A stretch of 64,000 bases of DNA from Bacillus sp. es.034 (GCF_002563655.1 NZ_PDIY01000001.1:3880001-3944000), one strand, 5' to 3'; shown: positions 18,127 through 28,056, counted from the first letter of the stretch. Numbers and translations: made by a program. Notes: a model not told the origin generated them from the letters alone.

Positions 18127-19740
18127 TTAGATTTGTTTCATTTGATCCTGAACCTGATCCCTGAGAGCCCTCTTCAAAAATTTCCCCACAGAGGTTTTCG
18201 GGATTTCATCCAGGAACAGTATCTCATCCGGCAGCCACCATTTCGCAAACTGAGGCTTCAGGAATTCCATGATTTCTTCCTTGGTCACACTGCCTTTTCC
18301 CGAGTCCTTTAAAACGACACAGGCAATCGGACGTTCCTGCCACTCCTCATGGGGCACTGCCACCACAGCAGCTTCGAAGATATGCTCATGGGCCATGAGG
18401 GCATTTTCAAGATCCACGGAAGAAATCCATTCCCCACCGGATTTGATCAGATCCTTCGTGCGGTCGACGATCTTGATATATCCCTCTTCATCAATGGTGA
18501 CGACATCTCCCGTATACAGCCAGCCATCCCTGAAGGCATCCCCGGTGCGTTCATCTTCATAATACTCAGAAGCGATCCAGGGCCCCCTTAAGGCAAGCTC
18601 CCCCATTTCGATACCATCCCATGCCACTTCCCCGTCTTTCCCGACGATCTTCATATCCAATCCAGGGACGAGGATCCCCTGCTTTGCTTTCAAGTCGAGC
18701 TTCTCTTCGGGAGAAAGATCGTCATGATAGCTTTTGGATGCGGCGATCACAGCGAGTGGGCTCGTTTCAGTCATGCCATACGCATGCATGAACGGGATGC
18801 CGAACTTCTCTTCGAATGACCGGATCATCCCTTTCGGAGCTGCCGATCCCCCACACAGAACGGAACGAAGACTTGAGAGATCATACTCATTTTTCTCCAA
18901 TTCATTGAGTAATCCAAGCCAAATCGTCGGTACCCCTGCAGAAATGGTCACCTTTTCATCCTGCATGAGCCCGGCAAGCAGTCCAGGCGTGAAATATGGT
19001 CCCGGCAGAACCTGCTTACTACCGAACCAGACCGACGCAAACGGGAGTCCCCAGGCGTTCACATGGAACATGGGCACCACCGGCAGGGCAACGTCCCTCT
19101 CACTGACCCCTGTCGTATCAGCCAGACCCAGTGCCATTGCATGGAGCACGATGCCCCGATGGGAATAGATGACTCCTTTAGGGTTTCCGGTCGTTGCCGA
19201 CGTGTAGCACATTCCAGCAGGGGCATTTTCATCAATGTCGTTGCGGAATTGGAACGATGGATCCCCCTCTTCCAACAAGCTTTCATAATGATACACAGGC
19301 TCAAGGGTCGTTTCAGGCAATTCTCCATCGGTCATGACGATGAAGGCTTTAACCGTCGGGATCTGGTCCTTCACCTTCTCAATGAGCGGGACGATGTCCG
19401 GATCGATCAGCAATACTTGATCCTTCGCATGATTGATGATGTAAACGATATGTTGGGACGATAAGCGGATATTGATCGTATGTAATACGGCTCCGCTACA
19501 TGGAATCGCAAAGTACGCTTCTAGATGACGATGATGATTCCATGCAAGTGTACCGACTTTGTCTCCTTCTTCAACTCCGAGTTTCGACAGGGAGCTTGCC
19601 AGCCTCCGCGTTCTCTCACCCCACTGTTTGTATGTGAAGCGGTTGATACCCGACTCTGTCCGGGATACGATTTCTTTCTTAGGAAAATACTTTTCGGCTC
19701 GTTCAATCATTTGTGTCAATAGCAGAGGTGTTTGCATCAT
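18127..19740 (-). CDS. Fatty-acyl-CoA synthetase (AMP-forming)
   Basis: A 537-residue adenylating enzyme. The AMP/ATP loop is CYTSATTGNPKGV near residue 180 (Ala where Gly is usual), with YGMTETSP near 320, GWLYTGD near 412, and the hinge and carboxyl domain DRTKDLIKSGGEWIS and KTSVGKFLKR. It converts fatty acid, ATP and CoA to acyl-CoA. The length and the NHHRHLEAYFAIPCSGAVLHTIN segment suit the medium/long-chain AlkK-type ligases. Its own terminator separates it from yhaR. Chain-length preference cannot be read from sequence. Confidence 0.88.
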   Translation of the reverse strand: MMQTPLLLTQMIERAEKYFPKKEIVSRTESGINRFTYKQWGERTRRLASSLSKLGVEEGDKVGTLAWNHHRHLEAYFAIPCSGAVLHTINIRLSSQHIVYIINHAKDQVLLIDPDIVPLIEKVKDQIPTVKAFIVMTDGELPETTLEPVYHYESLLEEGDPSFQFRNDIDENAPAGMCYTSATTGNPKGVIYSHRGIVLHAMALGLADTTGVSERDVALPVVPMFHVNAWGLPFASVWFGSKQVLPGPYFTPGLLAGLMQDEKVTISAGVPTIWLGLLNELEKNEYDLSSLRSVLCGGSAAPKGMIRSFEEKFGIPFMHAYGMTETSPLAVIAASKSYHDDLSPEEKLDLKAKQGILVPGLDMKIVGKDGEVAWDGIEMGELALRGPWIASEYYEDERTGDAFRDGWLYTGDVVTIDEEGYIKIVDRTKDLIKSGGEWISSVDLENALMAHEHIFEAAVVAVPHEEWQERPIACVVLKDSGKGSVTKEEIMEFLKPQFAKWWLPDEILFLDEIPKTSVGKFLKRALRDQVQDQMKQI

Positions 19741-19885
19741 ATTCGATCTCTCCCCTCAAAATAGTAAGCGTTTACAATAAATGTCTGATTTTCTGTGTCT
19801 ATCTTACTAATTCTCCTTTCATGATGATATTTCCTTTAAGCGGGAATGAAATATTCCTGTAATGAGCGGGGAAACGGAAGCAAAA

Positions 19886-19920
19886 AAAACACGCCACTAA
19901 AATTGAAGCGGCGTGTCTCT
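19886..19920 (-). terminator. Terminator of hemZ
   Basis: ACACGCC and GGCGTGT pair around a 15-nt loop, with T-runs on both sides. On the minus strand it directly follows hemZ. Confidence 0.82.
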
Positions 19921-19922
19921 TT

Positions 19923-21416
19923 TTATGAAAATAAATCATTTAAGATCTTGATTTTCTTTTCTGTGTACTCTTTGAATCCAAGGTTATAGGCATTCGGTTC
20001 TTTCGGATTGGCGAAGTGCGTGATCTTACCGGTTTTCGGATCAATGAATTTGCTTGCCGCCCCGCAGCCGATTCCAATGATGGTCTGGACTTCTTCCATA
20101 ATCATGATGTTATAGATGCTGTCCTGCTGGGGAAGGGCGTATCCCACATTTTCCAGGTTACCAAGAATGTTCTTCTGACGGTATAAGTAGTATGGCTCAT
20201 AACCGTGTTCCTTGGTCCAATCTTCAGCAAGATTCATCATCTTCTCGATCTCAAGCCGATCCGCCACTTTATACTTGTCCTTATTCTTCGTCATTTCAGA
20301 CGCCCGCTTAAAGGACAAGGTGTGAACCGTCAAGGATTCAGGCATAAGCTTCTCAGTTTCGTCCAAAGAATGCTGTAGCTCCGGAAGCTCCTCCCCTGGA
20401 AGACCAATGATGAGGTCCATATTGATATTGTTCATGCCCATACCACGGGATAAATGAAATTTATCAATCGTTTCCTCCACTGTGTGATGGCGCCCGATCG
20501 CTTTTAAGGTTTCCTGGGTGTACGATTGAGGATTGATGGAAATACGGTCGATATTCCATTTATTGAGCACTTCGAGTTTATCTTCGGATATCGTATCCGG
20601 TCTCCCTGCCTCCACCGTTACTTCCCTTACCTTCTCGACATCCGGGAAGGAGCGGTACATCTCTTCATAAAGAGCATCCATTTCCTCAGCTGTGATGGAC
20701 GTCGGGGTACCCCCGCCATAATAGATGGTCGTAATCTTGATATTGTTTTCTCTCATCCAGCGTCCCATTTCCTGGATTTCGTAATGAAGTCCCGCCAGGA
20801 AGGAATCGACCCTCCCCTGTTTACCGAGAATCGCATAGGCAGGGAACGTGCAATACGCACACTTGGTTGGGCAAAACGGAATGCCGATATAAATGCTCAC
20901 TTCATGCTGAAGGTCATAGAGATCAGGTACGACGGATAATTGACGATCCACGATGCTTTGCATCAACTGAATCTTTTCATCCGTGATCAGGTATTCTTTT
21001 CTTAACTTCTCATGAATCTCTTCCTTGGGCAATCCAAGCTGCATCTGCTTATGAATGAGCTTCGTGGGGCGGATTCCGGTCAAGATGCCCCATTTCTGCC
21101 TGATCCCCGTCAAATCTTGAAGAACATTCAAATACACATGGGAAACAGCCGTTTTCAGCTGTTTGAACCGTTCTTTCTCATTTTCATAAGGCACCCAGTC
21201 GTGCTCATAGCGTGCTGTGTATGATTGTCCTTTTAAATTCGTTAATATGGCTTCCGCCTCTATCTTGTCTTCTGAAGAAAGTTCTATATGGACTTGAAGA
21301 TCGGCCTCATTACAATCACCGAAGTGAATGGCAGACTCTTCAAAGAATAAATTCGCAATCAATCGCAGGGGGCGTTCAAAACGCTCATCCTCGATTCCTT
21401 TTATCAAAACATTCAC
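19923..21416 (-). CDS. hemZ: Coproporphyrinogen III oxidase-like radical SAM protein HemZ
   Basis: A 497-residue protein. An amino-terminal domain of about 160 residues specific to HemZ precedes a radical SAM core with the cluster motif PFCPTKCAYCTFPAYA, then TTIYYGGGTPTSI, VTVEAGRPDTI and MDLIIGLPGE. HemZ is the anaerobic coproporphyrinogen dehydrogenase candidate of Bacillus heme synthesis. The GTG at 21416 lies 8 nt after AAAGGTG. Confidence 0.92.
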   Translation of the reverse strand: MNVLIKGIEDERFERPLRLIANLFFEESAIHFGDCNEADLQVHIELSSEDKIEAEAILTNLKGQSYTARYEHDWVPYENEKERFKQLKTAVSHVYLNVLQDLTGIRQKWGILTGIRPTKLIHKQMQLGLPKEEIHEKLRKEYLITDEKIQLMQSIVDRQLSVVPDLYDLQHEVSIYIGIPFCPTKCAYCTFPAYAILGKQGRVDSFLAGLHYEIQEMGRWMRENNIKITTIYYGGGTPTSITAEEMDALYEEMYRSFPDVEKVREVTVEAGRPDTISEDKLEVLNKWNIDRISINPQSYTQETLKAIGRHHTVEETIDKFHLSRGMGMNNINMDLIIGLPGEELPELQHSLDETEKLMPESLTVHTLSFKRASEMTKNKDKYKVADRLEIEKMMNLAEDWTKEHGYEPYYLYRQKNILGNLENVGYALPQQDSIYNIMIMEEVQTIIGIGCGAASKFIDPKTGKITHFANPKEPNAYNLGFKEYTEKKIKILNDLFS

Positions 21417-21502
21417 GTTCTAATCACCTTTCATAAAACTAATAAGCTTTTATAAGTGTACAGAAAGGGGTGGGAATGGTCAATGGTCCGAACCCTCCCA
21501 AC

Positions 21503-21545
21503 GAAAGAACACCCCGTATTCCTGTTGGAATGACGGGGTGTTCCT
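21503..21545 (-). terminator. Terminator-like hairpin after yhaX
   Basis: GAACACCCCGT pairs with ACGGGGTGTTC. The T-tract on the minus side (TTCTTTCG) is imperfect. Confidence 0.65.
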
Positions 21546-21549
21546 TTAG

Positions 21550-22422
21550 TTACGATTTTATGATATTCATTTTTTTCAGGAATGGGATGGGATGTTGTTT
21601 CCGGAATAACTCAGTGACAAAGTACGGAATCCCTTTTTCAACCTGACTGCGTGTGATCCAGTCCGCCGCTTCCCTCACTTGACGCGGTGCATCCCCCATG
21701 GCGACGCCGAGGCCGGAGCACTCCATGGAATCAATGTCATCTATGCCAGATCCTACCATCACGATTTGATGCTTCTTCACTCCAAGACGCTCAGATAGAT
21801 ACATCAATCCCCTGAGCTTTGATACACCCTTAGGAACGATATCCAGTTTATAGTCTGACGTCGGGATCGCGTCCACTTCTTCATACATTCCTTTTAACGA
21901 AGCGACAACGTCCAACATATCTTCCCTGTGTTCCATCACAACCGAAATCTTCGGTACCGCCATCGGATTCTCCAACAGGTGATCACTCACCCGGTCCACA
22001 AACTGTTTGCTGTAAAGTAATTTGGATTCTCTTTGCCATGAGACCTTTGCCATCTCACGTGCCCCGGTACTGGTTTTGCCTACGATGGACCGCTTTTCGT
22101 GGGACAAGTGTACCTGACATGAAAATCCTTCAAGGAATTGAGAGATTTCATACGTAATGTCTTCCGCAATTTTTTTCACATACATCGGTTTTTCAAGCTC
22201 GCCTGCGATATAGGCACCGCTGTGTGTAACAATCGGGCTTTCAAGCTTCAGGGCTTTGGCTACTTTCTTAGCAGAAGCAAAACTCCGGCTTGTAACCAAT
22301 GTGACCGGAACCCCTTTATCTTGAACGTACTCAATTGCTTCCTTCGTTTCCTTCGCAATTTTTCCGTTTTCATTTACGATTGTGCCATCAATATTCAAAG
22401 CCAGCATTCGATAGATCATCAT
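21550..22422 (-). CDS. yhaX: HAD-superfamily Cof-like protein YhaX, probably without canonical phosphatase activity
   Basis: A 290-residue Cof/HAD IIB protein; ATG 22422 lies 6 nt after GGGGGG. Motif I, normally DxDGT, reads LALNIDGTIV, so the nucleophilic first Asp is Asn (residue 10). Motif IV, normally GDxxND, reads GSGIDDIDSM, so its metal-binding Asp is Ser. Motif II (VTSRS) is present. The overall fold and length are normal, and I recall the Asn in B. subtilis YhaX too. It may be a binding protein rather than a hydrolase. In B. subtilis yhaX is a mother-cell sporulation gene. Confidence 0.85.
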   Translation of the reverse strand: MMIYRMLALNIDGTIVNENGKIAKETKEAIEYVQDKGVPVTLVTSRSFASAKKVAKALKLESPIVTHSGAYIAGELEKPMYVKKIAEDITYEISQFLEGFSCQVHLSHEKRSIVGKTSTGAREMAKVSWQRESKLLYSKQFVDRVSDHLLENPMAVPKISVVMEHREDMLDVVASLKGMYEEVDAIPTSDYKLDIVPKGVSKLRGLMYLSERLGVKKHQIVMVGSGIDDIDSMECSGLGVAMGDAPRQVREAADWITRSQVEKGIPYFVTELFRKQHPIPFLKKMNIIKS

Positions 22423-22507
22423 TGGTGTCCCCCCTATATGTTGTCTACTCCCTTTCTCTACTTTTATGAAGGATGGGAGACAAATATGCCAAGGGTGTGG
22501 AAAGCAA

Positions 22508-22544
22508 TAAAAAAAGACCGACTCCCCATCAGGAAGTCGGTCCC
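22508..22544 (-). terminator. Terminator of yheA
   Basis: On the minus strand GACCGACTTCC pairs with GGGGAGTCGGTC and is followed by TTTTTTT. Confidence 0.87.
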
Positions 22545-22556
22545 TCTTCATAACGA

Positions 22557-22910
22557 TTATTTTTGCATTGAACCGTAAAGTTCTTCAAGCGGCTTCATGA
22601 TGACTTTGTTTAAGTCATTGATCACCATGCTCATGCGTTGCTCAGCTTCCATAAGCTTTGCAATCTTTTCGTGTTGCTGAACAAGTTGAGCTGTTTTTTG
22701 AGCCTGCTCCACTTCTTCCTGGGAAATCTCTTCACCGCTCATTTGTTTTTGTTGAAGAGTCATTTGAATGTTTCTGAAGTTTTCAAACATCTTGTTAGCA
22801 GATTCGTCATTGTTTACTTCATCATACATTTTCTTCAGTTGCAGGAATTCATCGCTCTGACGCAATGCGCTTTCCAGTTCGTTCGCTTGATCGTATAAGT
22901 TAATAGCCAA
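22557..22910 (-). CDS. yheA: YlbF/YmcA-family protein YheA
   Basis: A 117-residue all-helical protein of the Com_YlbF family, with LYDQANELESALRQSDEF at the start and NKMFENFRNIQ near residue 40. The TTG at 22910 follows TAGGAGGT. Relatives YlbF and YmcA bind RNase Y and steer mRNA maturation; YheA's own role is unknown. It has a terminator and is separated from yheB by 74 bp. Confidence 0.88.
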   Translation of the reverse strand: MAINLYDQANELESALRQSDEFLQLKKMYDEVNNDESANKMFENFRNIQMTLQQKQMSGEEISQEEVEQAQKTAQLVQQHEKIAKLMEAEQRMSMVINDLNKVIMKPLEELYGSMQK

Positions 22911-22984
22911 AATACGTACCTCCTAAAATTTCAGTCTCCCTCACTATAACAAACAATGGGGTTGATTTCTAGGCAGGACCCTTA

Positions 22985-24124
22985 TCAGGATATGAAAAGG
23001 GCGATCAATCCCTGAATGATCCCGATCACGCCTCCGAGCAGAGCACCGAGATAGGTGATCATTTTGAATTCCCGCCTCGAAATGCCGAGGACGAGTTCCT
23101 CGAGCCTGCCGACAGAGAAAGATTCAACCTGCTCCTGGACGATATGCTGAAGGTGCATCTTCTCCATGAGATTCGGAATCTTCTTGGATAAGAGGTCCGT
23201 CCCTCTATCCACCCATTTCGGCAGCTGTTTGTGGAAGAAGGATTGCTGGTGCGGTTCGAGCCAAGAACTGAGCGGTTTCTTGAGGTGACCGTCGATGTTG
23301 ACGAGTTTGACCAGTGACGTTTGGACGGTCTGGATGAGCTCCTCTTCCGGCAATCTGTCGATGAACTCTTCCAGTTTCATCTGTTTCAGCTTCGACCACT
23401 CTTTTGACAATAGGTTAAAGAGGATCTCCTGAGTACCTTCATGCTTGATGAACTTGACGATTTCCGGCTGCACTTTATCCGCAACCGAGGTGTTGCCGAG
23501 GAACATGCCAAGCATGTTTCCGAGCATGCCGCGTTCTTTCAGAAAATCGTCGATCATGATTTTCACTTTCATTTTTCCTTCAGGGCTTGTGAAATACGTT
23601 TCCGCCCTGTTTGCAATGAAGTCGACAAGCTTCGGAATACTTTCTGAAACCTTTTCCTGCCACCTCTCAGGGAGTGCCTCTTCCAGTTTCATAGACGTAT
23701 AGGACTTCTTTGTATCCTTGATCTTTACTGCGACCCAGTCCTCAAGCCATTCATTGAGTCGATGGGAGGAAACGGGGATTTGGAGGGTATCGAGCCACTC
23801 ATCCACCGTTTTGTCGGATGTGAAGACCGGCTGCAATTCTTCGGACAGCCAGAGGGTCACATCCTTTTGGAAGTCTTCATTCATCACTTTTTTTTGAAGG
23901 CTTTCAGGGGTGATTAAGTGGTCCACCACCATCTTCCCTAGTTGTTCCGCCAGTTCCCCCCGTCGTTTCGGGATCAGTCCCGGTGTGAATGGGACTTTGA
24001 ATTTTCCGATATAGTATGCCCGATAAGGCCTGAATAACATTTTTATTGCGAGTGAATTGGTGACTCCCCCAATAAGGGCCCCAACGATTACCATGAATAA
24101 TACCAGGATGAAAGCATCCAACAT
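22985..24124 (-). CDS. yheB: DUF445 family membrane protein YheB
   Basis: A 379-residue protein. An amino-terminal helix is followed by the conserved NSLAIKMLFRPY and FTPGLIPKRRGELA motifs near residues 25-60, then a long helical middle, and a carboxyl-terminal pair of helices (LGALLGGVIGIIQGLIALF). This is the DUF445/YheB layout. The function is unknown. It is divergent from the ATP-grasp gene cluster, with the starts about 130 bp apart. Confidence 0.88.
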   Translation of the reverse strand: MLDAFILVLFMVIVGALIGGVTNSLAIKMLFRPYRAYYIGKFKVPFTPGLIPKRRGELAEQLGKMVVDHLITPESLQKKVMNEDFQKDVTLWLSEELQPVFTSDKTVDEWLDTLQIPVSSHRLNEWLEDWVAVKIKDTKKSYTSMKLEEALPERWQEKVSESIPKLVDFIANRAETYFTSPEGKMKVKIMIDDFLKERGMLGNMLGMFLGNTSVADKVQPEIVKFIKHEGTQEILFNLLSKEWSKLKQMKLEEFIDRLPEEELIQTVQTSLVKLVNIDGHLKKPLSSWLEPHQQSFFHKQLPKWVDRGTDLLSKKIPNLMEKMHLQHIVQEQVESFSVGRLEELVLGISRREFKMITYLGALLGGVIGIIQGLIALFIS

Positions 24125-24156
24125 GAGTGCACCTTCCTTTTCTACTTCTCTCGTTT

Positions 24157-24184
24157 GAACATTTTGCCTATGTTTACATAGAAT
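24157..24184 (+). promoter_or_regulatory. Candidate sigma-E promoter of the ATP-grasp operon
   Basis: CATAGAAT at 24177-24184 resembles the sigma-E -10 (CATACAAT type), with GAACATTT 12 bp upstream as a weak -35. B. subtilis yheC/yheD are mother-cell genes, which fits. Sequence support alone is thin. Confidence 0.35.
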
Positions 24185-24255
24185 GCTATATCAACATTAG
24201 CCCAATAAATTATTATAAAGTCATTCTAACGGGTTATGCAAACGGGGAATGCCGG

Positions 24256-25587
24256 ATGAAGATAAAATGTTCATTTATTTCGCGTCAATCGAAGGACCAT
24301 CATCATTTATACATTCCAGAAAAATGGATGGACCGCTTTCCCTTTCAACGACATATGACGTTGAAATGTGGCAGCTCCCTTCTTGACGTGACATGCATGG
24401 GAACAAAAACAGATTCTTTACAGATTATGTTGGATACATCCGATTCATTATTCGCATCCATCCCACCATTGGAAAATATATGGATTTCTATCGATACGAG
24501 GAATGCCATGATCCATATGGGACCTGTTGCGGCTCTCTTACTCAATCAATCTTCTCTCGCGACCATCCATTCCCATTCTTTAAAAGAATATTTTACAGAG
24601 TGTCAGGAATGGTTTCAACGAAAAGGTGGATTTTTCTACCTGCTTCCCCTTTCCTCCTTCGCCGGGAATAAAAGGGAAGGTGTTTATTATAACGGGAACG
24701 ATTGGGAAACCGGTCTTCTACCTGATCCCCATCTCCTATACAATCGATGTCACTCACGAAAAATAGAACGGTCCCCTTCCTTTCAAAAGGCTCTTGGACG
24801 CACTCTGGACCGGGGCATCCAGGTTTTTAATTCCGGCTTTTTGTCCAAAGATGAGGTTTACAATGCATTAAAAGACAGCCCCGCCCTCTCACCACACCTG
24901 CCCGAAACCGTAAAGGGCCTTGATTCCTTAGAGAAGATGCTTACCTTGTATAAGGATGTTTTCGTGAAAGGGATAAATGGGAGCAAGGGACGCTACATCA
25001 TGCGTATCCAAAAAAGAGACGATGGATTTCATATGCAGCAAAATTCATTTTCAAACGAGAATCCGCTCACCTTTCCGACCTATCCTGCTTTGTACAAACA
25101 GCTTAAGGCTTGGTGTAATAGTACTTATCTGGTTCAGGAGACAATCCCCTTCCTAACGGTCGAAGGACAGCCTTTGGACTTTCGATTTCTTTGTCATCAG
25201 AACCGGAATAAAGACTGGGAACTGGTCTCATCGGTAGCAAGAATTGCTTCACAGGATCAATTCGTGGCAAATGTCGACCAAGGCGGACGGATTGAAAAGC
25301 CTCTCCCGGTCTTGCAAACGATTTTTTCTCCCAGGGAGAGCCTGGCTATCATGAAAGGGATGAAAGAATTATGTATACACGCTTCAACGCTTCTTGCCGA
25401 TAGCATGGAAGGACACTTCGCTGAACTTGGCATCGATATCGGCATCGATCAGTCGGGAAAACCATGGCTGATTGAAATCAATTCCAAGCCCTCTAAACGG
25501 ACCTACTTAGAGAACGACAGGATTCGTCCTTCGGTTAAAGCACTTTATGAATATAGTCTAGCAATCTGGACTAATAAGGAGGAATAA
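24256..25587 (+). CDS. YheC/YheD-family ATP-grasp coat-associated protein (YheD-like), copy 1 of 4
   Basis: A 443-residue protein of the endospore-coat ATP-grasp family. Family landmarks are the N-terminal beta region (about 1-100), LLYNRCHSRK near 160, the ATP-grasp lysine segment VFVKGINGSKGRYIM near 240, DFRFLCHQNR, and the metal-binding carboxyl motif ELGIDIGIDQSGKPWLIEINSKP near 390-410. The ATG at 24256 is chosen because the upstream 43 residues lack family similarity. It is followed after 4 bp by copy 2. The substrate is unknown. Confidence 0.85.
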   Translation: MKIKCSFISRQSKDHHHLYIPEKWMDRFPFQRHMTLKCGSSLLDVTCMGTKTDSLQIMLDTSDSLFASIPPLENIWISIDTRNAMIHMGPVAALLLNQSSLATIHSHSLKEYFTECQEWFQRKGGFFYLLPLSSFAGNKREGVYYNGNDWETGLLPDPHLLYNRCHSRKIERSPSFQKALGRTLDRGIQVFNSGFLSKDEVYNALKDSPALSPHLPETVKGLDSLEKMLTLYKDVFVKGINGSKGRYIMRIQKRDDGFHMQQNSFSNENPLTFPTYPALYKQLKAWCNSTYLVQETIPFLTVEGQPLDFRFLCHQNRNKDWELVSSVARIASQDQFVANVDQGGRIEKPLPVLQTIFSPRESLAIMKGMKELCIHASTLLADSMEGHFAELGIDIGIDQSGKPWLIEINSKPSKRTYLENDRIRPSVKALYEYSLAIWTNKEE

Positions 25588-25591
25588 TACG

Positions 25592-26683
25592 ATGAATCAC
25601 TCATTGGGCATCATGACCCTCACCCCGGAAGTGACAAATGAATATTTTCTCGAAATTGCAAAGCAGTCCCCTTCATATCCAATCGACCTTTACCTGTTTT
25701 CTCCACAGGGAATATCTCCTTTAAACGAAACCGTTGAGGGATTTCATTTCGACAGGGTGACGGGGGAATGGGAAAAGGATGCCTTTGAAATCCCGGAGTA
25801 CATCTATGACAGAACCTATTATCAGAGGGATATGAAGTCCCGGCAGGCGAGAGCTGTCGTTCAATGGTTAAAGAACCAGAAGCATATCCGTTTCCTAGGG
25901 TACGGATTACCAAACAAATGGCATCTTTATGAAAAACTGAAGCAGACCTCCATCGCCCCCTATATCCCTGAAACATCCTTAGTGACAGGTGGAAAACATT
26001 TATTAAATCTTCTCCTCAAACATAAAGATATAATAATCAAACCTGTCGACGGTGCCCATGGTTTTGCCGTTTACCATCTCGTTGCAAAACCACATGAAAT
26101 TCTCGTTCGCACCACCAAAAAGCAAGGAATCATAGAACAATCATTCCCAAATGAAGTTGTCTTTCTAAAATGGGTCGATCACATGCTCAAGCTTCACACG
26201 TTCATTTGCCAAAAAAGGCTGCCAAACCTGACGAAAGGAAATGCCCCTTTCGATATGCGCATTCTCCTGAATAAAGATCGCAATGGGGAATGGAGGGAAT
26301 TCCAACGTGCGATCCGTCAAGGTGAAGAGAATGGGATTCTGACGAATATCAGCCGTGGGGCATCCTATCTTTCCTACAGTGAGTGGAAGGATGGCCAGGA
26401 TTCACATACATGGGATTTTATCGACGAAGAACTTACATCTATTTTGGAAGAAGTCCCTATACTGCTTGAAAGACATTTTTCCCCTCTTTTTGAAATTGGG
26501 GTCGATCTCATTATCGGGGATGATCATTCCCTATGGATCCTGGATCTGAACTCTAAACCGGGGCATAAGGTAGTGGATGCATTACATCCCGGGAAGTTGC
26601 CAACATTATATCAGGCACCTTTAGATTATTGTGACTTTCTGTCCTCACAATCTCTTTCATCCTTAAGGCGAGGTGATTTCTAA
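25592..26683 (+). CDS. yheC: YheC/YheD-family ATP-grasp protein (YheC-like), copy 2 of 4
   Basis: A 363-residue protein, the same length as B. subtilis YheC, lacking the N-terminal beta domain of the YheD type. It has IPEYIYDRTYY near residue 70, IIIKPVDGAHGFAVY near 145, DMRILLNKDRNGEW, and EIGVDLIIGDDHSLWILDLNSKPG near 305-330. In the last motif Asp replaces the usual Glu before the final Asn. AAGGAGG precedes the ATG, and its stop overlaps the start of copy 3 by 1 bp, so the genes are co-translated. Confidence 0.85.
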   Translation: MNHSLGIMTLTPEVTNEYFLEIAKQSPSYPIDLYLFSPQGISPLNETVEGFHFDRVTGEWEKDAFEIPEYIYDRTYYQRDMKSRQARAVVQWLKNQKHIRFLGYGLPNKWHLYEKLKQTSIAPYIPETSLVTGGKHLLNLLLKHKDIIIKPVDGAHGFAVYHLVAKPHEILVRTTKKQGIIEQSFPNEVVFLKWVDHMLKLHTFICQKRLPNLTKGNAPFDMRILLNKDRNGEWREFQRAIRQGEENGILTNISRGASYLSYSEWKDGQDSHTWDFIDEELTSILEEVPILLERHFSPLFEIGVDLIIGDDHSLWILDLNSKPGHKVVDALHPGKLPTLYQAPLDYCDFLSSQSLSSLRRGDF

Positions 26684-28056
26684 TGCTCCATGCATATAAA
26701 GTCGAATACTTCCAAGATGAAGAAAGCATCCTCTACCTTCCGTCCGGGTTCAAAACCGGGGAAGGCACCCTTCCACACACCGTGATACTCGGGACCAGAA
26801 GACAACCCGCCAGCTGCAGGCGCCATCCGAATGGACGTAACGTAATGGGGATCAGTACAGGTTTAGCGGAAAGGCTGCACCTTCCCTTAAAAGTGGATTC
26901 CCTCTCCCTGTATTGTAAAGATGAATGTTTACACGCAGGGGTACTGATTGGAATCTTCACTGCGGGTTTCACAAGTTTCCGATTAAGTCCCATCGGACAA
27001 CGCTCCCACTTCTTCAAGAAGCTATTATCGGTCCAATCTTCCTTGGGAGTCGTCCCCTTTGTATTTGGAGAACGGCATATTGATTGGGAGAATGGACTTA
27101 TCAAAGGGTTCTTTCATTTTGGGGAAGGATGGGAAATGGAAGAAATCCCTTTCCCGAATGTGATTTATGACAGACTTCCGAACAGGCAGAGTGAAAAGCG
27201 GAAAACCTATCAGGGACTGAAGGAGAGACTGGAAAGAGAATACGGGATTCCGTGGTATAACCCAGGATTCTTCAATAAAATGGACCTTTTCGAGAGATTG
27301 GAAAATGATCTGACGGTTCAACACTTCCTTCCAGAAACCAGGCCGTTTCAATCATTTGAGGAAATGGAGCGGATGCTTTCCGCCTATAATCATATTTATT
27401 TGAAGCCGAAAAACGGGAGTCTCGGAAACGGAATACACAAAATCACGTATAACCGGTCCACAGAAGAGTATTACTGCCGTTTCAGGGACAGTGATCAGAA
27501 GAACCGTTTATTAAAGTTTAAATCACTGGAGCAGCTGGCCAATACAGTGTTCAAAAGCCGGAACCTGGACTCCTTCATCGTCCAGCAGGGAATCTCCTTA
27601 CTGAAAGAGAATAATCGTGCCATCGACTTCCGGGTCCATACAAATAAAGATGAAGAAGGAAACTGGCAAGTCAGTGCAATGGCGGGAAAAGTGGCCGGAA
27701 CGGGAAGTGTGACGACACATGCGAATAATGGTGGAGAAGTGAGGGTCCTTTCAGAACTATTCCCTGAAGAAAGTGAAAGACAAACCCTTGAAGCGGCATT
27801 AAAGGAAGCGGCATTATTGTTGTCACACGCCATTGAGGAAAATCTTGAAGGATTCATCGGTGAAATAGGCTTCGATTTCGGTGTGGACGAACAACACCGC
27901 ATTTGGATGTTTGAAGCAAACTCAAAGCCTGGCAGATCAATATTCTCACATCCTGACTTAAAAAGGTTTGACTTATTAACAAGGAAGCTCGCCCTTTCAT
28001 TTGGCATTTTCCTCACGCACCAAAGCTTGGATCATCCTGAGGAAATGATACCATGA
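26683..28056 (+). CDS. yheD: YheC/YheD-family ATP-grasp protein (YheD-like), copy 3 of 4
   Basis: A 457-residue protein, about the length of B. subtilis YheD (453). The amino domain includes RHPNGRNVMGISTGLAERL. It has VIYDRLPNRQSE near residue 165, IYLKPKNGSLGNGIHK near 245, IDFRVHTNKDEEGNWQV near 310, and EIGFDFGVDEQHRIWMFEANSKPG near 395-420. It overlaps copy 4 by 4 bp. A coat-associated role is known for YheC/YheD; the ligation product is unknown. Confidence 0.85.
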   Translation: MLHAYKVEYFQDEESILYLPSGFKTGEGTLPHTVILGTRRQPASCRRHPNGRNVMGISTGLAERLHLPLKVDSLSLYCKDECLHAGVLIGIFTAGFTSFRLSPIGQRSHFFKKLLSVQSSLGVVPFVFGERHIDWENGLIKGFFHFGEGWEMEEIPFPNVIYDRLPNRQSEKRKTYQGLKERLEREYGIPWYNPGFFNKMDLFERLENDLTVQHFLPETRPFQSFEEMERMLSAYNHIYLKPKNGSLGNGIHKITYNRSTEEYYCRFRDSDQKNRLLKFKSLEQLANTVFKSRNLDSFIVQQGISLLKENNRAIDFRVHTNKDEEGNWQVSAMAGKVAGTGSVTTHANNGGEVRVLSELFPEESERQTLEAALKEAALLLSHAIEENLEGFIGEIGFDFGVDEQHRIWMFEANSKPGRSIFSHPDLKRFDLLTRKLALSFGIFLTHQSLDHPEEMIP

